Origin: Haloprofundus salinisoli
Lineage (GTDB): Archaea; Halobacteriota; Halobacteria; Halobacteriales; Haloferacaceae
Assembly: GCF_020097815.1 (NCBI RefSeq)
Contig: NZ_CP083663.1
Location: 1,860,001 to 1,924,000 of the forward strand
Reading direction: 5' to 3'
Length of the DNA stretch: 64,000 bases
This document shows positions 42,259-50,637 of this stretch, one piece after another (the stretch's first letter is position 1; the number at the start of each line of letters is the position of its first letter). The translations under genes were made by a program, and so were the position numbers. The notes under the pieces are model-generated. The model was not told the DNA's origin. It saw only the letters and a list, made by a program, of their open reading frames with translations, and searched no databases.

Positions 42259-43298
42259 TTCTCACCTCGGAGTTCGAGCGAGTCGAACTGCCGCTCGAAC
42301 ACCCCTTCACCATCTCGCGCGGCACTCAGGAGACCGCCGAGAACGTCGTCGTCACACTCACCGACGGCGGCGGGATGACAGGCGTCGGCGCGGCCGCGCC
42401 CTCCAGACACTACGGCGAGACGGCCGACACCGTCGAGGCGGTGCTTCCGGACCTGCTCGACGTGGTCGAACGCGTCGGCGACCCCCACGCCTTCGACCGC
42501 ATCGAGCGCCGGATGCGCGAGCGGGTGAACCGGAACCCGGCCGCCCGCTGTGCGGTCAGCATCGCGCTCCACGACCTCGCGGCAAAACGACTGGGCGTCC
42601 CGCTCTACCGGATGTGGGGACTCGACGCCGACGACTGTCCGACCTCCTCCTTTACCATCGGCCTCGACACGACCGAACGCGTCCGCGAGAAGACCGCGGA
42701 GGCCGTCGACGCCGGGTACAGTGTGCTAAAAATTAAACTCGGCACCGACCGCGACGAGGAACTCGTCGAGGCCGTCCGCGACGCCGCGCCCGACGCGACG
42801 CTCCGCGTCGACGCCAACGAGGCGTGGACGCCGCACGAGGCCGTCGAGATGAGCGAGATGCTCGCCGACCACGACGTGGAGTTCGTCGAACAACCCGTTC
42901 CGGCGTCGGACCCCGAGGGGCTGAAGTACGTCTACGAGCGCAGCGCGCTCCCCGTCGCCGCCGACGAGTCCTGCGTCACGCTCGCCGACGTACCGCAGAT
43001 AGCCGACCGCGCGGACATCGCGAACATCAAACTGATGAAGTGCGGGAGCCTGCGCGAGGCCACGCGGATGATTCACACCGCCCGCGCGCACGGCCTCGAA
43101 GTGATGCTCGGGTGTATGGTCGAGACGAACGCGGCTATCGCCGCCGCCTGTCACCTCGCGCCGCTCCTCGACTACGCGGACCTCGACGGGTCACTGTTGC
43201 TCGAATCGGACCCGTACGCGGGCGTCGACCTCTCGGAGGGGACGATTCGACTCGGCGAGTCCGGTCACACCGGCACCGGCGCGCGACGCGCGGAGTGA
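42255..43298 (+). CDS. dgcA: Enolase-superfamily epimerase, DgcA-like
   Basis: A 347-residue enzyme of the muconate-lactonising/dipeptide epimerase group. The KIKLG motif gives the two catalytic lysines' first member, metal ligands lie in RVDANEAW, VEQPV and AADES, and KLMKCG holds the second lysine. It abstracts an alpha proton from an N-acyl amino acid or dipeptide and reprotonates it. It starts with GTG inside the stop codon of dgcN (GTGA). Confidence 0.86.
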   Translation: MILTSEFERVELPLEHPFTISRGTQETAENVVVTLTDGGGMTGVGAAAPSRHYGETADTVEAVLPDLLDVVERVGDPHAFDRIERRMRERVNRNPAARCAVSIALHDLAAKRLGVPLYRMWGLDADDCPTSSFTIGLDTTERVREKTAEAVDAGYSVLKIKLGTDRDEELVEAVRDAAPDATLRVDANEAWTPHEAVEMSEMLADHDVEFVEQPVPASDPEGLKYVYERSALPVAADESCVTLADVPQIADRADIANIKLMKCGSLREATRMIHTARAHGLEVMLGCMVETNAAIAAACHLAPLLDYADLDGSLLLESDPYAGVDLSEGTIRLGESGHTGTGARRAE

Positions 43299-43312
43299 GG
43301 CCGCTCCGTCCG

Positions 43313-44359
43313 TCACTCCCATTCTAGATCCTCGCTCCGGTTGACGCTCCGGAGGATGAACGGACCGATGGAGAGCGTCCGCTTCGCCACGGTTGCGATG
43401 CGGAGGACGTACGACAAGAGCACCATGAACGGGACCAACGCGACGGTCACCGCCGACGAGACGACCCAGACGACGTTGTCGACACCGGCGGTGAATCCCT
43501 GAATCGACCCGGGGTTGTCGGCGTACAGAATCATCGCCGTCGCCACAATCAACGCCGGAACCGACGTGTACAGCATCGTCCGCGAGAGGTTGATGAGTTC
43601 CCACTGGAAGTAGAGCGTCTTGAAATGTTCGCGGGTCGGGCCGAAGAACTTCAGCGTCTCCAGGAGTTCATCGAATTCCTCGCGCGTCCGCTCCGAAAGG
43701 GAGTCGGCGTACTTGTTTCGGATGCGTCGTCCCTCGTATATCTTCCACGAGTAGTTGAAGTTCAACGCGGCGAACAACACGTCGAACGTCCCGAACTGTT
43801 CGTCTTCGAGCTGGTCGGAGACCTCGGTCGCGTTACCGGCGAGGCCGTCGACGTACTCGTGGACGACAGCTTCGGATTCGGTGGTGCTCTCGCCGTTCGT
43901 CTCGTCGACCGTCTCGCTCAACCCGTTGGCACGCTCGCGTATCCCCTCGGTGAACGCGCGGAGAAACGCCGACGGCTCCGGGGGGACCGCCGAGACCCCG
44001 AGAACCTCCTCTACGTCCTCGCGGAACTCCATCGCGCCCGCCATCCGTTCGCGTTGGTCGCCGAGCGGCCCGAGCTCCTGCGAGAGCACGAGTTGGTTGA
44101 TGGTGACGACGAGCGTCACGCCGGTGATGATGGCGGTGAGAAAGCCCTGAAACGCCGTCTCGATGGGGTCCTTCAGGCTCCACGACCCGCGAATCGGTGC
44201 CGGGTCGGCCACCCCGAGAGCGACCAGCGTCACGAACACCAGCGCCAGCGGGAGCGCCGTGGCGAACCATCGGTTCGCATCCATCAACAGCCAGAGTTTG
44301 ACGCGACTCTCTCCCACTCGGTCGCGCATGGTGTTACTCGGCTCGTCGCCGTCGCTCAT
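43313..44359 (-). CDS. Four-helix membrane protein of unknown function
   Basis: A 348-residue protein. Helices lie at about 33-52, 75-95, 264-284 and 296-320, with a large soluble domain (100-260) between the pairs that is rich in charged residues and probably cytoplasmic. The family is conserved in haloarchaea but has no known function to me. It converges on dgcA and sits next to pspA. Confidence 0.75.
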   Translation of the reverse strand: MSDGDEPSNTMRDRVGESRVKLWLLMDANRWFATALPLALVFVTLVALGVADPAPIRGSWSLKDPIETAFQGFLTAIITGVTLVVTINQLVLSQELGPLGDQRERMAGAMEFREDVEEVLGVSAVPPEPSAFLRAFTEGIRERANGLSETVDETNGESTTESEAVVHEYVDGLAGNATEVSDQLEDEQFGTFDVLFAALNFNYSWKIYEGRRIRNKYADSLSERTREEFDELLETLKFFGPTREHFKTLYFQWELINLSRTMLYTSVPALIVATAMILYADNPGSIQGFTAGVDNVVWVVSSAVTVALVPFMVLLSYVLRIATVAKRTLSIGPFILRSVNRSEDLEWE

Positions 44360-44455
44360 GGGCTCGATACGTCGACTCGATACAAAGGGTTCGTGGCGTC
44401 GGCCAGTTGGGCGGGGGAGAAAGCGGGGCTCGGAGTCGGTTACCTCGAGGTGCGA

Positions 44456-45295
44456 TTACTCCGCGCGCGACTCCTCTTCGTTCTCCAGCTCTTCGAGGTC
44501 GGCCTCGGTCTCCTCGGTCGTCTCCGAGGACTCCAGTTCGTCGAGCTGCGCGTCTATCTCCTCGTCGCTCGCGGTGTCGCTCTCGGACCCGCCCGAGGAC
44601 TTGCCCATCTCGGCCATCAGCGTATCGAGCTCGCTGTCGACTTCGCTGCCGCTCCGCATCGAGTCGAGTTCGCGGTCGATGGAGTCTTTGTCCGAGAGCG
44701 CGTCGTCGAACGCACCCGTCTCCTGCAGTTCGTCCATCGCCGCCGAGCGCGCCTCCATCTCGTCGGTGCGCTCCTCGGCGCGTTCGATGGCGCGACCCAC
44801 GTCCTCCATCTCGTCGCCGACGCCGGTCATCGCCTCGGAGACGCGGCTGGACGCTTCCGCCGCCTCGTAGCGCGCCTTCATCGTCTCCTTCTTCGTGCGG
44901 AACTCCTCGATGCGGTTCTCCAGCTGGTTCTTCTTGTCGACCAGCTCGTCCTGGGTGGTCTGCAGCTGCGCGATCTGCCCGTCGAGTTCCTCGATCTGGG
45001 TCATCTTCGACTGCTTCTTCTCGAGGGCTTTCCGCGCGAGGTCCTCGCGGTCCTGTCGCACGGCTTCGCGGGCCTGGTCGTTGTGTTTCTCGACGTTCTC
45101 TTCGAGGCGCCGCTTCTGGATTTCGAGGCGCTTCTTCTGGGTCGTCAGGTCCGCGATTCCCTGCTTGACGTCCTGAAGTTCGTCGCGCATCTGTTCGTAC
45201 GAGTAGTCGAGCGTCTCGGTCGGGTCCTCCGCGCGGTTGAGGAGGGCGTTTATTTTCGACCGCACGACGTACGACATCCGCGAGAGTATTCCCAT
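44456..45295 (-). CDS. pspA: PspA/IM30-family membrane-stress protein
   Basis: A 279-residue coiled-coil protein of the PspA/Vipp1 (ESCRT-III-like) family, which binds and stabilises the membrane under stress. The first 220 residues are long amphipathic helices (MSYVVRSKINALLNRAEDP, then LDYSYEQMRDEL). The last 60 are a disordered Glu/Ser tail not found in bacterial forms. The ATG at 45295 has a strong AAGGAGGG before it. It diverges from a hydrolase gene over a very short shared promoter. Confidence 0.93.
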   Translation of the reverse strand: MGILSRMSYVVRSKINALLNRAEDPTETLDYSYEQMRDELQDVKQGIADLTTQKKRLEIQKRRLEENVEKHNDQAREAVRQDREDLARKALEKKQSKMTQIEELDGQIAQLQTTQDELVDKKNQLENRIEEFRTKKETMKARYEAAEASSRVSEAMTGVGDEMEDVGRAIERAEERTDEMEARSAAMDELQETGAFDDALSDKDSIDRELDSMRSGSEVDSELDTLMAEMGKSSGGSESDTASDEEIDAQLDELESSETTEETEADLEELENEEESRAE

Positions 45296-45317
45296 ACCCC
45301 CTCCTTGTGTACGCTGG

Positions 45318-45326
45318 CCTTAAAAC
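45318..45326. promoter_or_regulatory. Shared TATA element between pspA and the alpha/beta hydrolase
   Basis: CCTTAAAAC on the plus strand, GTTTTAAGG on the minus, is readable as a TATA box both ways. It is centred about 27 nt from the pspA ATG and 26 nt from the hydrolase GTG at 45348. The two transcripts cannot easily start at once from one element, which suggests mutual exclusion. Confidence 0.45.
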
Positions 45327-45347
45327 CTCATGCGAACAAGGAGTCTC

Positions 45348-45968
45348 GTGACTGATTCGGAGACTGTACTGATTCCGGGTGGGAGAGACGTTCGCGCGAC
45401 GCTCGACGGTAGCGACGCCGAGACCGAACACGTCGTCGTCGCCTGCCCGCCACACCCCCAGCACCGCGGCCACCGCGGCGACGAACGCCTCGTCGCCGTC
45501 GCCGACGCGCTCACCGATGCAGAACTCGACTGCCTCCGCTTCGACTACGGCGAGTGGGACGAGGGCCGCGGCGAACGGACCGACGCGTTGAACGCCCTCG
45601 ATTGGGCCGCCGAGCGCTACGACTCCGTGGGCCTCTTCGGGTTCAGTTTCGGCGGCGCGATAGCCCTGCTCACGGCGGCGGCCGCCCGCGACACCGTCGA
45701 CCCGGTGGCCGTCAGCGCGTTGGCTCCGGCTGCGCAAATCGGTGAGAAACACGGACTCGACGCCGCGGGCGCGCTCTACGAGATCCGCACGCCGGTACAG
45801 GTGGTGTACGCCACGCGGGACAGAACGGCCGAGTGGGAACCCGTCGTCGACAGGGGGCGGGAACTCGGCTGCGAAGTCGTCGGAATGGAGGCCGACCACT
45901 TCTTCGTCGGGCAGTCGGCGAAGGTGGCGGAGGTGGTTGGCGGGTTTCTGGTGTCGAAGTTCGACTGA
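45348..45968 (+). CDS. Alpha/beta hydrolase (dienelactone-hydrolase-like)
   Basis: A 206-residue hydrolase. The nucleophile elbow is GFSFGG, the Asp lies in YATRDRTAEW and the His in ADHFFVG, so the triad is complete. The substrate is unknown. I chose the GTG at 45348 because the ATG at 45330 lies only 8 nt from the TATA element and the GTG also has a GGAG sequence 6 nt upstream. It converges on tfs with only 1 nt between. Confidence 0.8.
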   Translation: MTDSETVLIPGGRDVRATLDGSDAETEHVVVACPPHPQHRGHRGDERLVAVADALTDAELDCLRFDYGEWDEGRGERTDALNALDWAAERYDSVGLFGFSFGGAIALLTAAAARDTVDPVAVSALAPAAQIGEKHGLDAAGALYEIRTPVQVVYATRDRTAEWEPVVDRGRELGCEVVGMEADHFFVGQSAKVAEVVGGFLVSKFD

Positions 45969-45969
45969 C

Positions 45970-46293
45970 TCAGTTGTACTCACGCCACCGGTAGCCGCAC
46001 TCCTTACACTTGAAAAAGCGCGTCGGCGGTTCGTCGGCCGACGCCGTCTGCTTGATGGTGTACCACGCCTCGCCGTGGCCGCACTTGTCGCAGGTCACGT
46101 CGTTTGCGGTCGGTTTCCCCTCGAAGTCCGCGCCCTCTTCGGTCTCGATGACCTCGCTGTCGGTCTGCGATTCGGTGGAGACGAACTGCGCGGCGCGCTC
46201 CTCGTCGCGGTCGGCACTCGCGCCGCAGTTCGTACAGACCATCGACCCGTCCCGATTCACCATCATCGAACCGCAGTCGTCGCAAAACTGCAT
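45970..46293 (-). CDS. tfs: Transcription factor S (TFS, archaeal TFIIS/Rpb9-like)
   Basis: A 107-residue two-zinc-ribbon protein. The N-terminal ribbon has CDDCG...CTNCG and the C-terminal ribbon CDKCG...CKECG. The C-terminal part keeps the acidic pair in SADEPPTRFF that enters the RNA polymerase active site to induce transcript cleavage during backtracking. Length and motifs are normal. It follows the Cys/His protein gene on the same strand by 23 nt and may share its transcript. Confidence 0.94.
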   Translation of the reverse strand: MQFCDDCGSMMVNRDGSMVCTNCGASADRDEERAAQFVSTESQTDSEVIETEEGADFEGKPTANDVTCDKCGHGEAWYTIKQTASADEPPTRFFKCKECGYRWREYN

Positions 46294-46316
46294 ACGTTAG
46301 CGTATTCGCTCCGGCC

Positions 46317-46967
46317 TCAAAGGTCAGTCGGAGCCGTTTCGCTCGCCCCGTCGCGGCGAGTTCGTTCGCTTCCGGGGACGTCGGCGACGGCGTGGGCCGC
46401 CCGGCGACTGCTTCCGGCGTCGCCGTCGTCGTCGACCACTGGACAGTTACGAACCCGGAGACGCTCGAACCCGACCGTCTCGACGATGTCCGTCCCCTCG
46501 TGGTCGCATCCGAACTCCGGCGGCGACTCGAAGTGCGGGCAGGTCTGGCAGTAGTGTCGCTTCGAGACGACGTACGTCTTGCCGTCGTCCGTTTCGACGA
46601 CGGTCGCGTCGTCGCCGTTCGGCGCGTCGAGAGCGGCGTCGCCGTCGGCGATCGCGCCGGCCCACTCGTCGACGGCGGAGAAGTCGAAGCCGGCGGTGCT
46701 GGCGTCTCCGTCCCCGAGGTCAAACCCGCCGATGCTGGTGCTTTCGGCCCCGTAGTCGGAGTCGGTCGTCGGTTCGAGTTCGACCCACGGGTCGGACACG
46801 TCGGTGTCGCCGTGGGTCGACAACTGCTGGAACGGGTCGGTGTCGACGGTGCCAGCGGTGTCGGCGGTGTCGGCGGTCTCATCGGTGTCGACGGTATCGG
46901 TGCTGTCTGCGGCGCTGTCGCCGGTACTCCGCGTCTCCTCACCGTCGATGGCGTGTTCCTCAGACAT
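46317..46967 (-). CDS. Acidic protein with a C-terminal Cys/His zinc-binding motif
   Basis: A 216-residue protein of unknown family. The first half is a disordered, acidic Ser/Thr/Asp region with a repeated T-[AV]-D-T-D motif. The second half holds Cys140-x2-Cys143 (YCQTCPHF), Cys154-x-His156 and Cys175, which could bind one zinc. It overlaps the upstream coiled-coil zinc-ribbon gene by 8 nt and precedes tfs. The combination with two other zinc proteins suggests a shared task, not yet defined. Confidence 0.7.
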   Translation of the reverse strand: MSEEHAIDGEETRSTGDSAADSTDTVDTDETADTADTAGTVDTDPFQQLSTHGDTDVSDPWVELEPTTDSDYGAESTSIGGFDLGDGDASTAGFDFSAVDEWAGAIADGDAALDAPNGDDATVVETDDGKTYVVSKRHYCQTCPHFESPPEFGCDHEGTDIVETVGFERLRVRNCPVVDDDGDAGSSRRAAHAVADVPGSERTRRDGASETAPTDL

Positions 46968-47769
46968 CGAAGTTAGTCAACTCCGTGAGGTCGGCGTCCT
47001 CCGCGTCGGTTCCGGTGTCGGTCGTCAGCGTCGCCGACCCGAACGGCCAACTCGGCGGGGTGACGCCGTCGAACGGTGCGCCGCAGTGCGGGCACACCGG
47101 CGACGAGAGCAGTCCGAGGTGAACCGTCTCGCCGCAGTCCACGCAAGCGCCTTTGCTCACGCCGTTTTTGTGCGCCGATTCGAGAAATTCGTCGAGTTCA
47201 CGGTCGGCGGTCACCGCCGACTCCGCTCGCTGCACCCGGTCCCGTAGGTTGACGGTCACCCGGGCGAGCGTAGTCAGCCGTTCTTCCGCCGTCTCGACCC
47301 GCCCGGCCAGTTCCTCGTAGGCCTCCGACCGCTCGGCCAGTTCCGAGTCGAGGTCCGCCGACAGCGACTCGACGCGACGTTCCAGCGCCTCCACGTCGGC
47401 GCTCGCCTCCGCCACCGCCTGTCGAACCTCGGGGTGTTCGTGGTCGAGCGGCGCTTTCGCGTCCGTCTCGCGCTTTACCTCGATGACGCGGCCACGGACG
47501 TCGTCGATTTTCTCGTCGACGTCGGACTGGACGCCGTCGACCCGCTCGTCGAGTCCGTCGAGTCGGCTCGTCAGCGCGTCGAGCGCCGACTCGACCGTCG
47601 AGTCGCCGTCTGCCGATCGCGGGCGGTCCTCGGGGAGGTCGGCGAACACCTCCGAGCCCAGCGCGTCGGGGGCCTCTCCGTTCTGTTCACTGCTCTCGGT
47701 GTGCGACTCGACCGGTGCTGTCGACTCCCACGCCGACTCGCCGTTCGGTTCTACCCGGTCGTCAGCCAT
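46960..47769 (-). CDS. Coiled-coil protein with C-terminal zinc ribbon
   Basis: A 269-residue protein. An acidic N-terminus (1-55) is followed by a long coiled coil (about 60-195) and then a zinc ribbon with CVDCGE and CPHCGAPF (about 213-237). No membrane segment is seen. It could be a scaffold that oligomerises through the coil and binds a partner or nucleic acid through the ribbon. It lies 39 nt after the RecA-like ATPase gene and overlaps the next gene by 8 nt. Confidence 0.75.
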   Translation of the reverse strand: MADDRVEPNGESAWESTAPVESHTESSEQNGEAPDALGSEVFADLPEDRPRSADGDSTVESALDALTSRLDGLDERVDGVQSDVDEKIDDVRGRVIEVKRETDAKAPLDHEHPEVRQAVAEASADVEALERRVESLSADLDSELAERSEAYEELAGRVETAEERLTTLARVTVNLRDRVQRAESAVTADRELDEFLESAHKNGVSKGACVDCGETVHLGLLSSPVCPHCGAPFDGVTPPSWPFGSATLTTDTGTDAEDADLTELTNFDV

Positions 47770-47808
47770 CTGAAGTAGTGCTGTGCGTCTCGTGTCTTAA
47801 ACTTTCGC

Positions 47809-48705
47809 TCACCGTATCTTCCGAACGTCGCTCACGTCGAGTCCCGACTCCTGGATATCGACCTCGAATCGGACGATGTTCTCGCCCTCGATGCGCGAGA
47901 GCACGCCGCGGAACTCCTCGACGACCATCGTTCGAGCGCGCTTCGACCCGCCGGACTCCCACTGGAAGCGGAGCGTCCCGCCGGCGGCGTCGGTCAAAAG
48001 CCCCAGCTCGCGGGGCCCCAACGTCTCCTCGTTGACGAGCAGGATGATGAGTCCGCCCCAGTGGTGAGCGGCCTTCCGGAGCCCTTTCATCACCATCGCG
48101 ATATCGGACCACGCCATCTCGTCGGAGACCGCGCCGACGAGGTCGGTGATGGAGTCGACGAGAACCAAGTTACCAGGTGCGTGCTCGCCGAGATACTCGC
48201 CGAGCGCACTCATCACGTCCTCGCGGCTGTGTCGCGTCCCCAGATCGCGGATGGTCGACGCCTCGCCGACGTACCACTCCCTGGGGATGGGGCTCAGTTG
48301 GAAGTACTCCGGCGAGAAATCGCGGAATCGAATCTCCGAGAGCGCCGCGTCGACGATGTCGTCGGCCAGCGTGTACGCCAGCTCCTGGCCGATGTACTCC
48401 TCGTCGGTCGTAAACGAGAGGTAGTGGACCTCGTCGGGCAGGTGCGTGTTCGCCCCGAGGGAACCGTAGTACAACTCGAACAGGTCGCTGTCGGCGTGTG
48501 CCAGGGCGTTCATCGCGGCGCTCGTCTGCAGAAACTCCCGCGCACCCGCTCCGGATTCGCCCGACAGGAGGACGACGTTGCCCGGCGGCGCGCCCCCGCC
48601 GATGACGGAATCGAAGCGCGAGACGCCGAAGGGGATGTTCTCCATGGCCGCCCGTCGGCGGCCGCCGGGATAGTCGTTACGACGGACAGTCAACTCTTCA
48701 GACAC
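47809..48705 (-). CDS. RecA/KaiC-fold ATPase homologue with degenerate P-loop (HTR-like protein)
   Basis: A 298-residue RecA-superfamily protein of the type annotated HTR-like or RAD55-like in haloarchaea. FDSVIGGGAPPGNVVLLSG leads into the Walker A position, but this reads GESGAGARE where GxxGxGKT is expected, so the key Lys and Thr are missing. The Walker B strand NLVLVDSITDL is kept. It may bind nucleotide weakly or be a regulatory pseudo-ATPase. The start is the GTG at 48705, 3 nt after the previous stop. Confidence 0.8.
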   Translation of the reverse strand: MSEELTVRRNDYPGGRRRAAMENIPFGVSRFDSVIGGGAPPGNVVLLSGESGAGAREFLQTSAAMNALAHADSDLFELYYGSLGANTHLPDEVHYLSFTTDEEYIGQELAYTLADDIVDAALSEIRFRDFSPEYFQLSPIPREWYVGEASTIRDLGTRHSREDVMSALGEYLGEHAPGNLVLVDSITDLVGAVSDEMAWSDIAMVMKGLRKAAHHWGGLIILLVNEETLGPRELGLLTDAAGGTLRFQWESGGSKRARTMVVEEFRGVLSRIEGENIVRFEVDIQESGLDVSDVRKIR

Positions 48706-48708
48706 GTT

Positions 48709-49695
48709 TCACTCGACTCGCGCGCCGACGTTCCGCGGCGCGGAGACGAACGCGTCGCCGTCGATTCCGGCCGCCGCGAGCGCCGCTTCTCCGGCCTCCT
48801 GTGCGGCGTCGGCGTGCGCGGCGTCGGTGACGCCGTACACCGCTGGCCCCCACGACGACTGTCCGGCACCGTACACCGCGGGCACGTCGTCGAGCGAGGC
48901 GACGAGTTCGCCAACCGGCGGCCGGTAGACGCCGCCCTGCTCGTCGGCGTACCACGCGCCGTTGAGACGGCCGATTTCGGCCACCGCCTCGCCAAACCGC
49001 TCGGGAGCGTCGTCGCCGATGGCGGGGAGCACCCGACGGACGACGACGCCCGAGATGCGGTCGGCGATGGCCGGGTCGGCGCGCTCGACGGCGGCGCGCA
49101 TGCTCGCGTCCTCGTCGGCGTCGCTCTTACCGGGTGCAGCGTCGGGCAGGACGACGAGGAACCGCCACTCGTCGGGGATTCGATGCTGGGCGGCCGCCGC
49201 CGGGACGGTCCACGCGCCGTCTTCGGGTCTGTCGACGGTGAAGCGCGCCGTCGGGTGGCCCGCGTCGAGGACGAACCCCCCCGACTCGAAAGCGGCGACG
49301 CCGACACCGGAGCGACCGCCGCGACCCAGCGCCGGTGCCCGCTTTCGCACGTTCGGCGCGCGGTCGTACGCTCCGGCGACGCCCGCGAAGACGGAGAGCG
49401 CCAGTTGCGTGCCGCTGCCGAGACCCACGTGCCGCGGCAGCGACGACTCGACGCGGACGTTCGCGCCGGGGACGCCGAGCAGTTCGGTCGCCCGACCGGC
49501 GTACTCGTGAACCGTCTCGGCCAGTGCGTCGACGCTCTCGGGAAGGTCGACGGTCACCGCGTCGTCGGGCGTCACGTCGACGACGAGTTCGGGCGTGTCG
49601 AGCGCCGCGCCCAGCGCGCCGTACAACCGCTCGTGGGCGAGGCTCAGGTTGCAGAAGCCGAAGTGGAGTCGCCCGGCGGCGGTGACGCGCGTCAT
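48709..49695 (-). CDS. GHMP-kinase-family protein, beta-RFAP synthase-like
   Basis: A 328-residue protein of the beta-ribofuranosylaminobenzene 5'-phosphate synthase type. The GHMP loop is PRHVGLGSGTQLALSV (about 89-104), and the N-terminal GRLHFGFCNLS and late GAGQSSWGPAVYG segments are characteristic. In methanogens this enzyme starts methanopterin synthesis from p-aminobenzoate and PRPP. Haloarchaea lack methanopterin, so it may make another pterin-type one-carbon carrier or have a new role. It heads the four-gene cluster. Confidence 0.8.
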   Translation of the reverse strand: MTRVTAAGRLHFGFCNLSLAHERLYGALGAALDTPELVVDVTPDDAVTVDLPESVDALAETVHEYAGRATELLGVPGANVRVESSLPRHVGLGSGTQLALSVFAGVAGAYDRAPNVRKRAPALGRGGRSGVGVAAFESGGFVLDAGHPTARFTVDRPEDGAWTVPAAAAQHRIPDEWRFLVVLPDAAPGKSDADEDASMRAAVERADPAIADRISGVVVRRVLPAIGDDAPERFGEAVAEIGRLNGAWYADEQGGVYRPPVGELVASLDDVPAVYGAGQSSWGPAVYGVTDAAHADAAQEAGEAALAAAGIDGDAFVSAPRNVGARVE

Positions 49696-49763
49696 AGCAA
49701 GAGGTTGGGAACGTCGCCGTATCGGGATTTCGACGGTGGCAACGCTGGACGGTGTTTTTCCGC

Positions 49764-50081
49764 CTACGACGGTAGCGGACAGAGACTCGCGGTGAAGACG
49801 GCCACTTCGTCGGTGTCGTTGCGCGCGCCGTGGACGACGCCGCGCTCGTGGAGAACGACGCCGGGAGCCTCGATCGCCTCCTCGTCGTCGCCCTGAATCA
49901 CCGTCACCGTGCCGCGAAGCACGTGGAAGACGTTCGTACTGTCGCCGTGCTCGTGCGGCGAGAGTTCCGCATCGGGGCCGAGCGCGAATGCCTTCACGAG
50001 CACGTCGTCGGTGACGACCAGTTCCGCCGTCTCGACTTCTCCATTCGCCGGGTCGAGGTCTTCGAGTCGGTCGAGTGTCAT
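49764..50081 (-). CDS. Small single-domain cupin
   Basis: A 105-residue cupin. Motif 1 reads SPHEHGDSTNVFHVLRGTV, giving two His and a Glu, and motif 2 VVLHERGVVHGARN gives the last His, so a metal site is likely. Small cupins of this type act as sensors, isomerases or dioxygenases. The ATG at 50081 fits the domain; the longer frame upstream is not conserved in style. It lies between the GHMP gene and a divergent hypothetical gene. Confidence 0.78.
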   Translation of the reverse strand: MTLDRLEDLDPANGEVETAELVVTDDVLVKAFALGPDAELSPHEHGDSTNVFHVLRGTVTVIQGDDEEAIEAPGVVLHERGVVHGARNDTDEVAVFTASLCPLPS

Positions 50082-50264
50082 GGCCGTGACGACGGCGGCG
50101 GCTCGAATAAGCGTGGCGTCGACGGCGACGGGAGCGGGTCGCCCGGTTGCGTCTCGGTGTCCGTCTCCGTCCCGTCGCTCAGGGCGGCGGTCGAGTCGCT
50201 CACGACCGGTCGTCGCGTCGCGGGCAACCCGACGCTTACGTCGCTCGCGTCCGTACGCTCCACG

Positions 50265-50630
50265 ATGGACACAGACCGCATCCCCGACGGCTGGTACGAG
50301 GAGTCCGACCCCGAGTTCATCGACCGGAAGTACGACCCGCGCCCGGTCACCGTCTTCCGGCACGTCGACCACGGCGCGACGCTTGTGGCGATGCCGTCGG
50401 AGCCGAACACCGAACACACCGAGACGGACACCTACCGTCTCGCCGTCGCCCGCGAGGAGACCTCGAACTTCGGCGACGTGGAGCCGTTCGCGGAGGTACA
50501 CGGCGACGACGAGGCGCTCGCCGCGGCCGGGACGTTCACGAGAGCGTACAACGCCGAGGGCGGCGGCGACGCGGGTATCGAAGCGGGAAAACGGGCGGTG
50601 GCCGACGAACGAGAGCGGAACTCGGAGTAG
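50265..50630 (+). CDS. Conserved haloarchaeal protein, unknown function
   Basis: A 121-residue acidic cytoplasmic protein starting with MDTDRIPDGWYEESDPEFIDRKYDPRPV; WYEE...RYDP-like starts recur in haloarchaeal hypotheticals. No motif indicates catalysis. The ATG at 50265 is chosen because the longer frame upstream overlaps the divergent cupin gene and has poor codon use. It converges on the DUF7126 gene. Confidence 0.65.
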   Translation: MDTDRIPDGWYEESDPEFIDRKYDPRPVTVFRHVDHGATLVAMPSEPNTEHTETDTYRLAVAREETSNFGDVEPFAEVHGDDEALAAAGTFTRAYNAEGGGDAGIEAGKRAVADERERNSE

Positions 50631-50637
50631 ACGCGAC

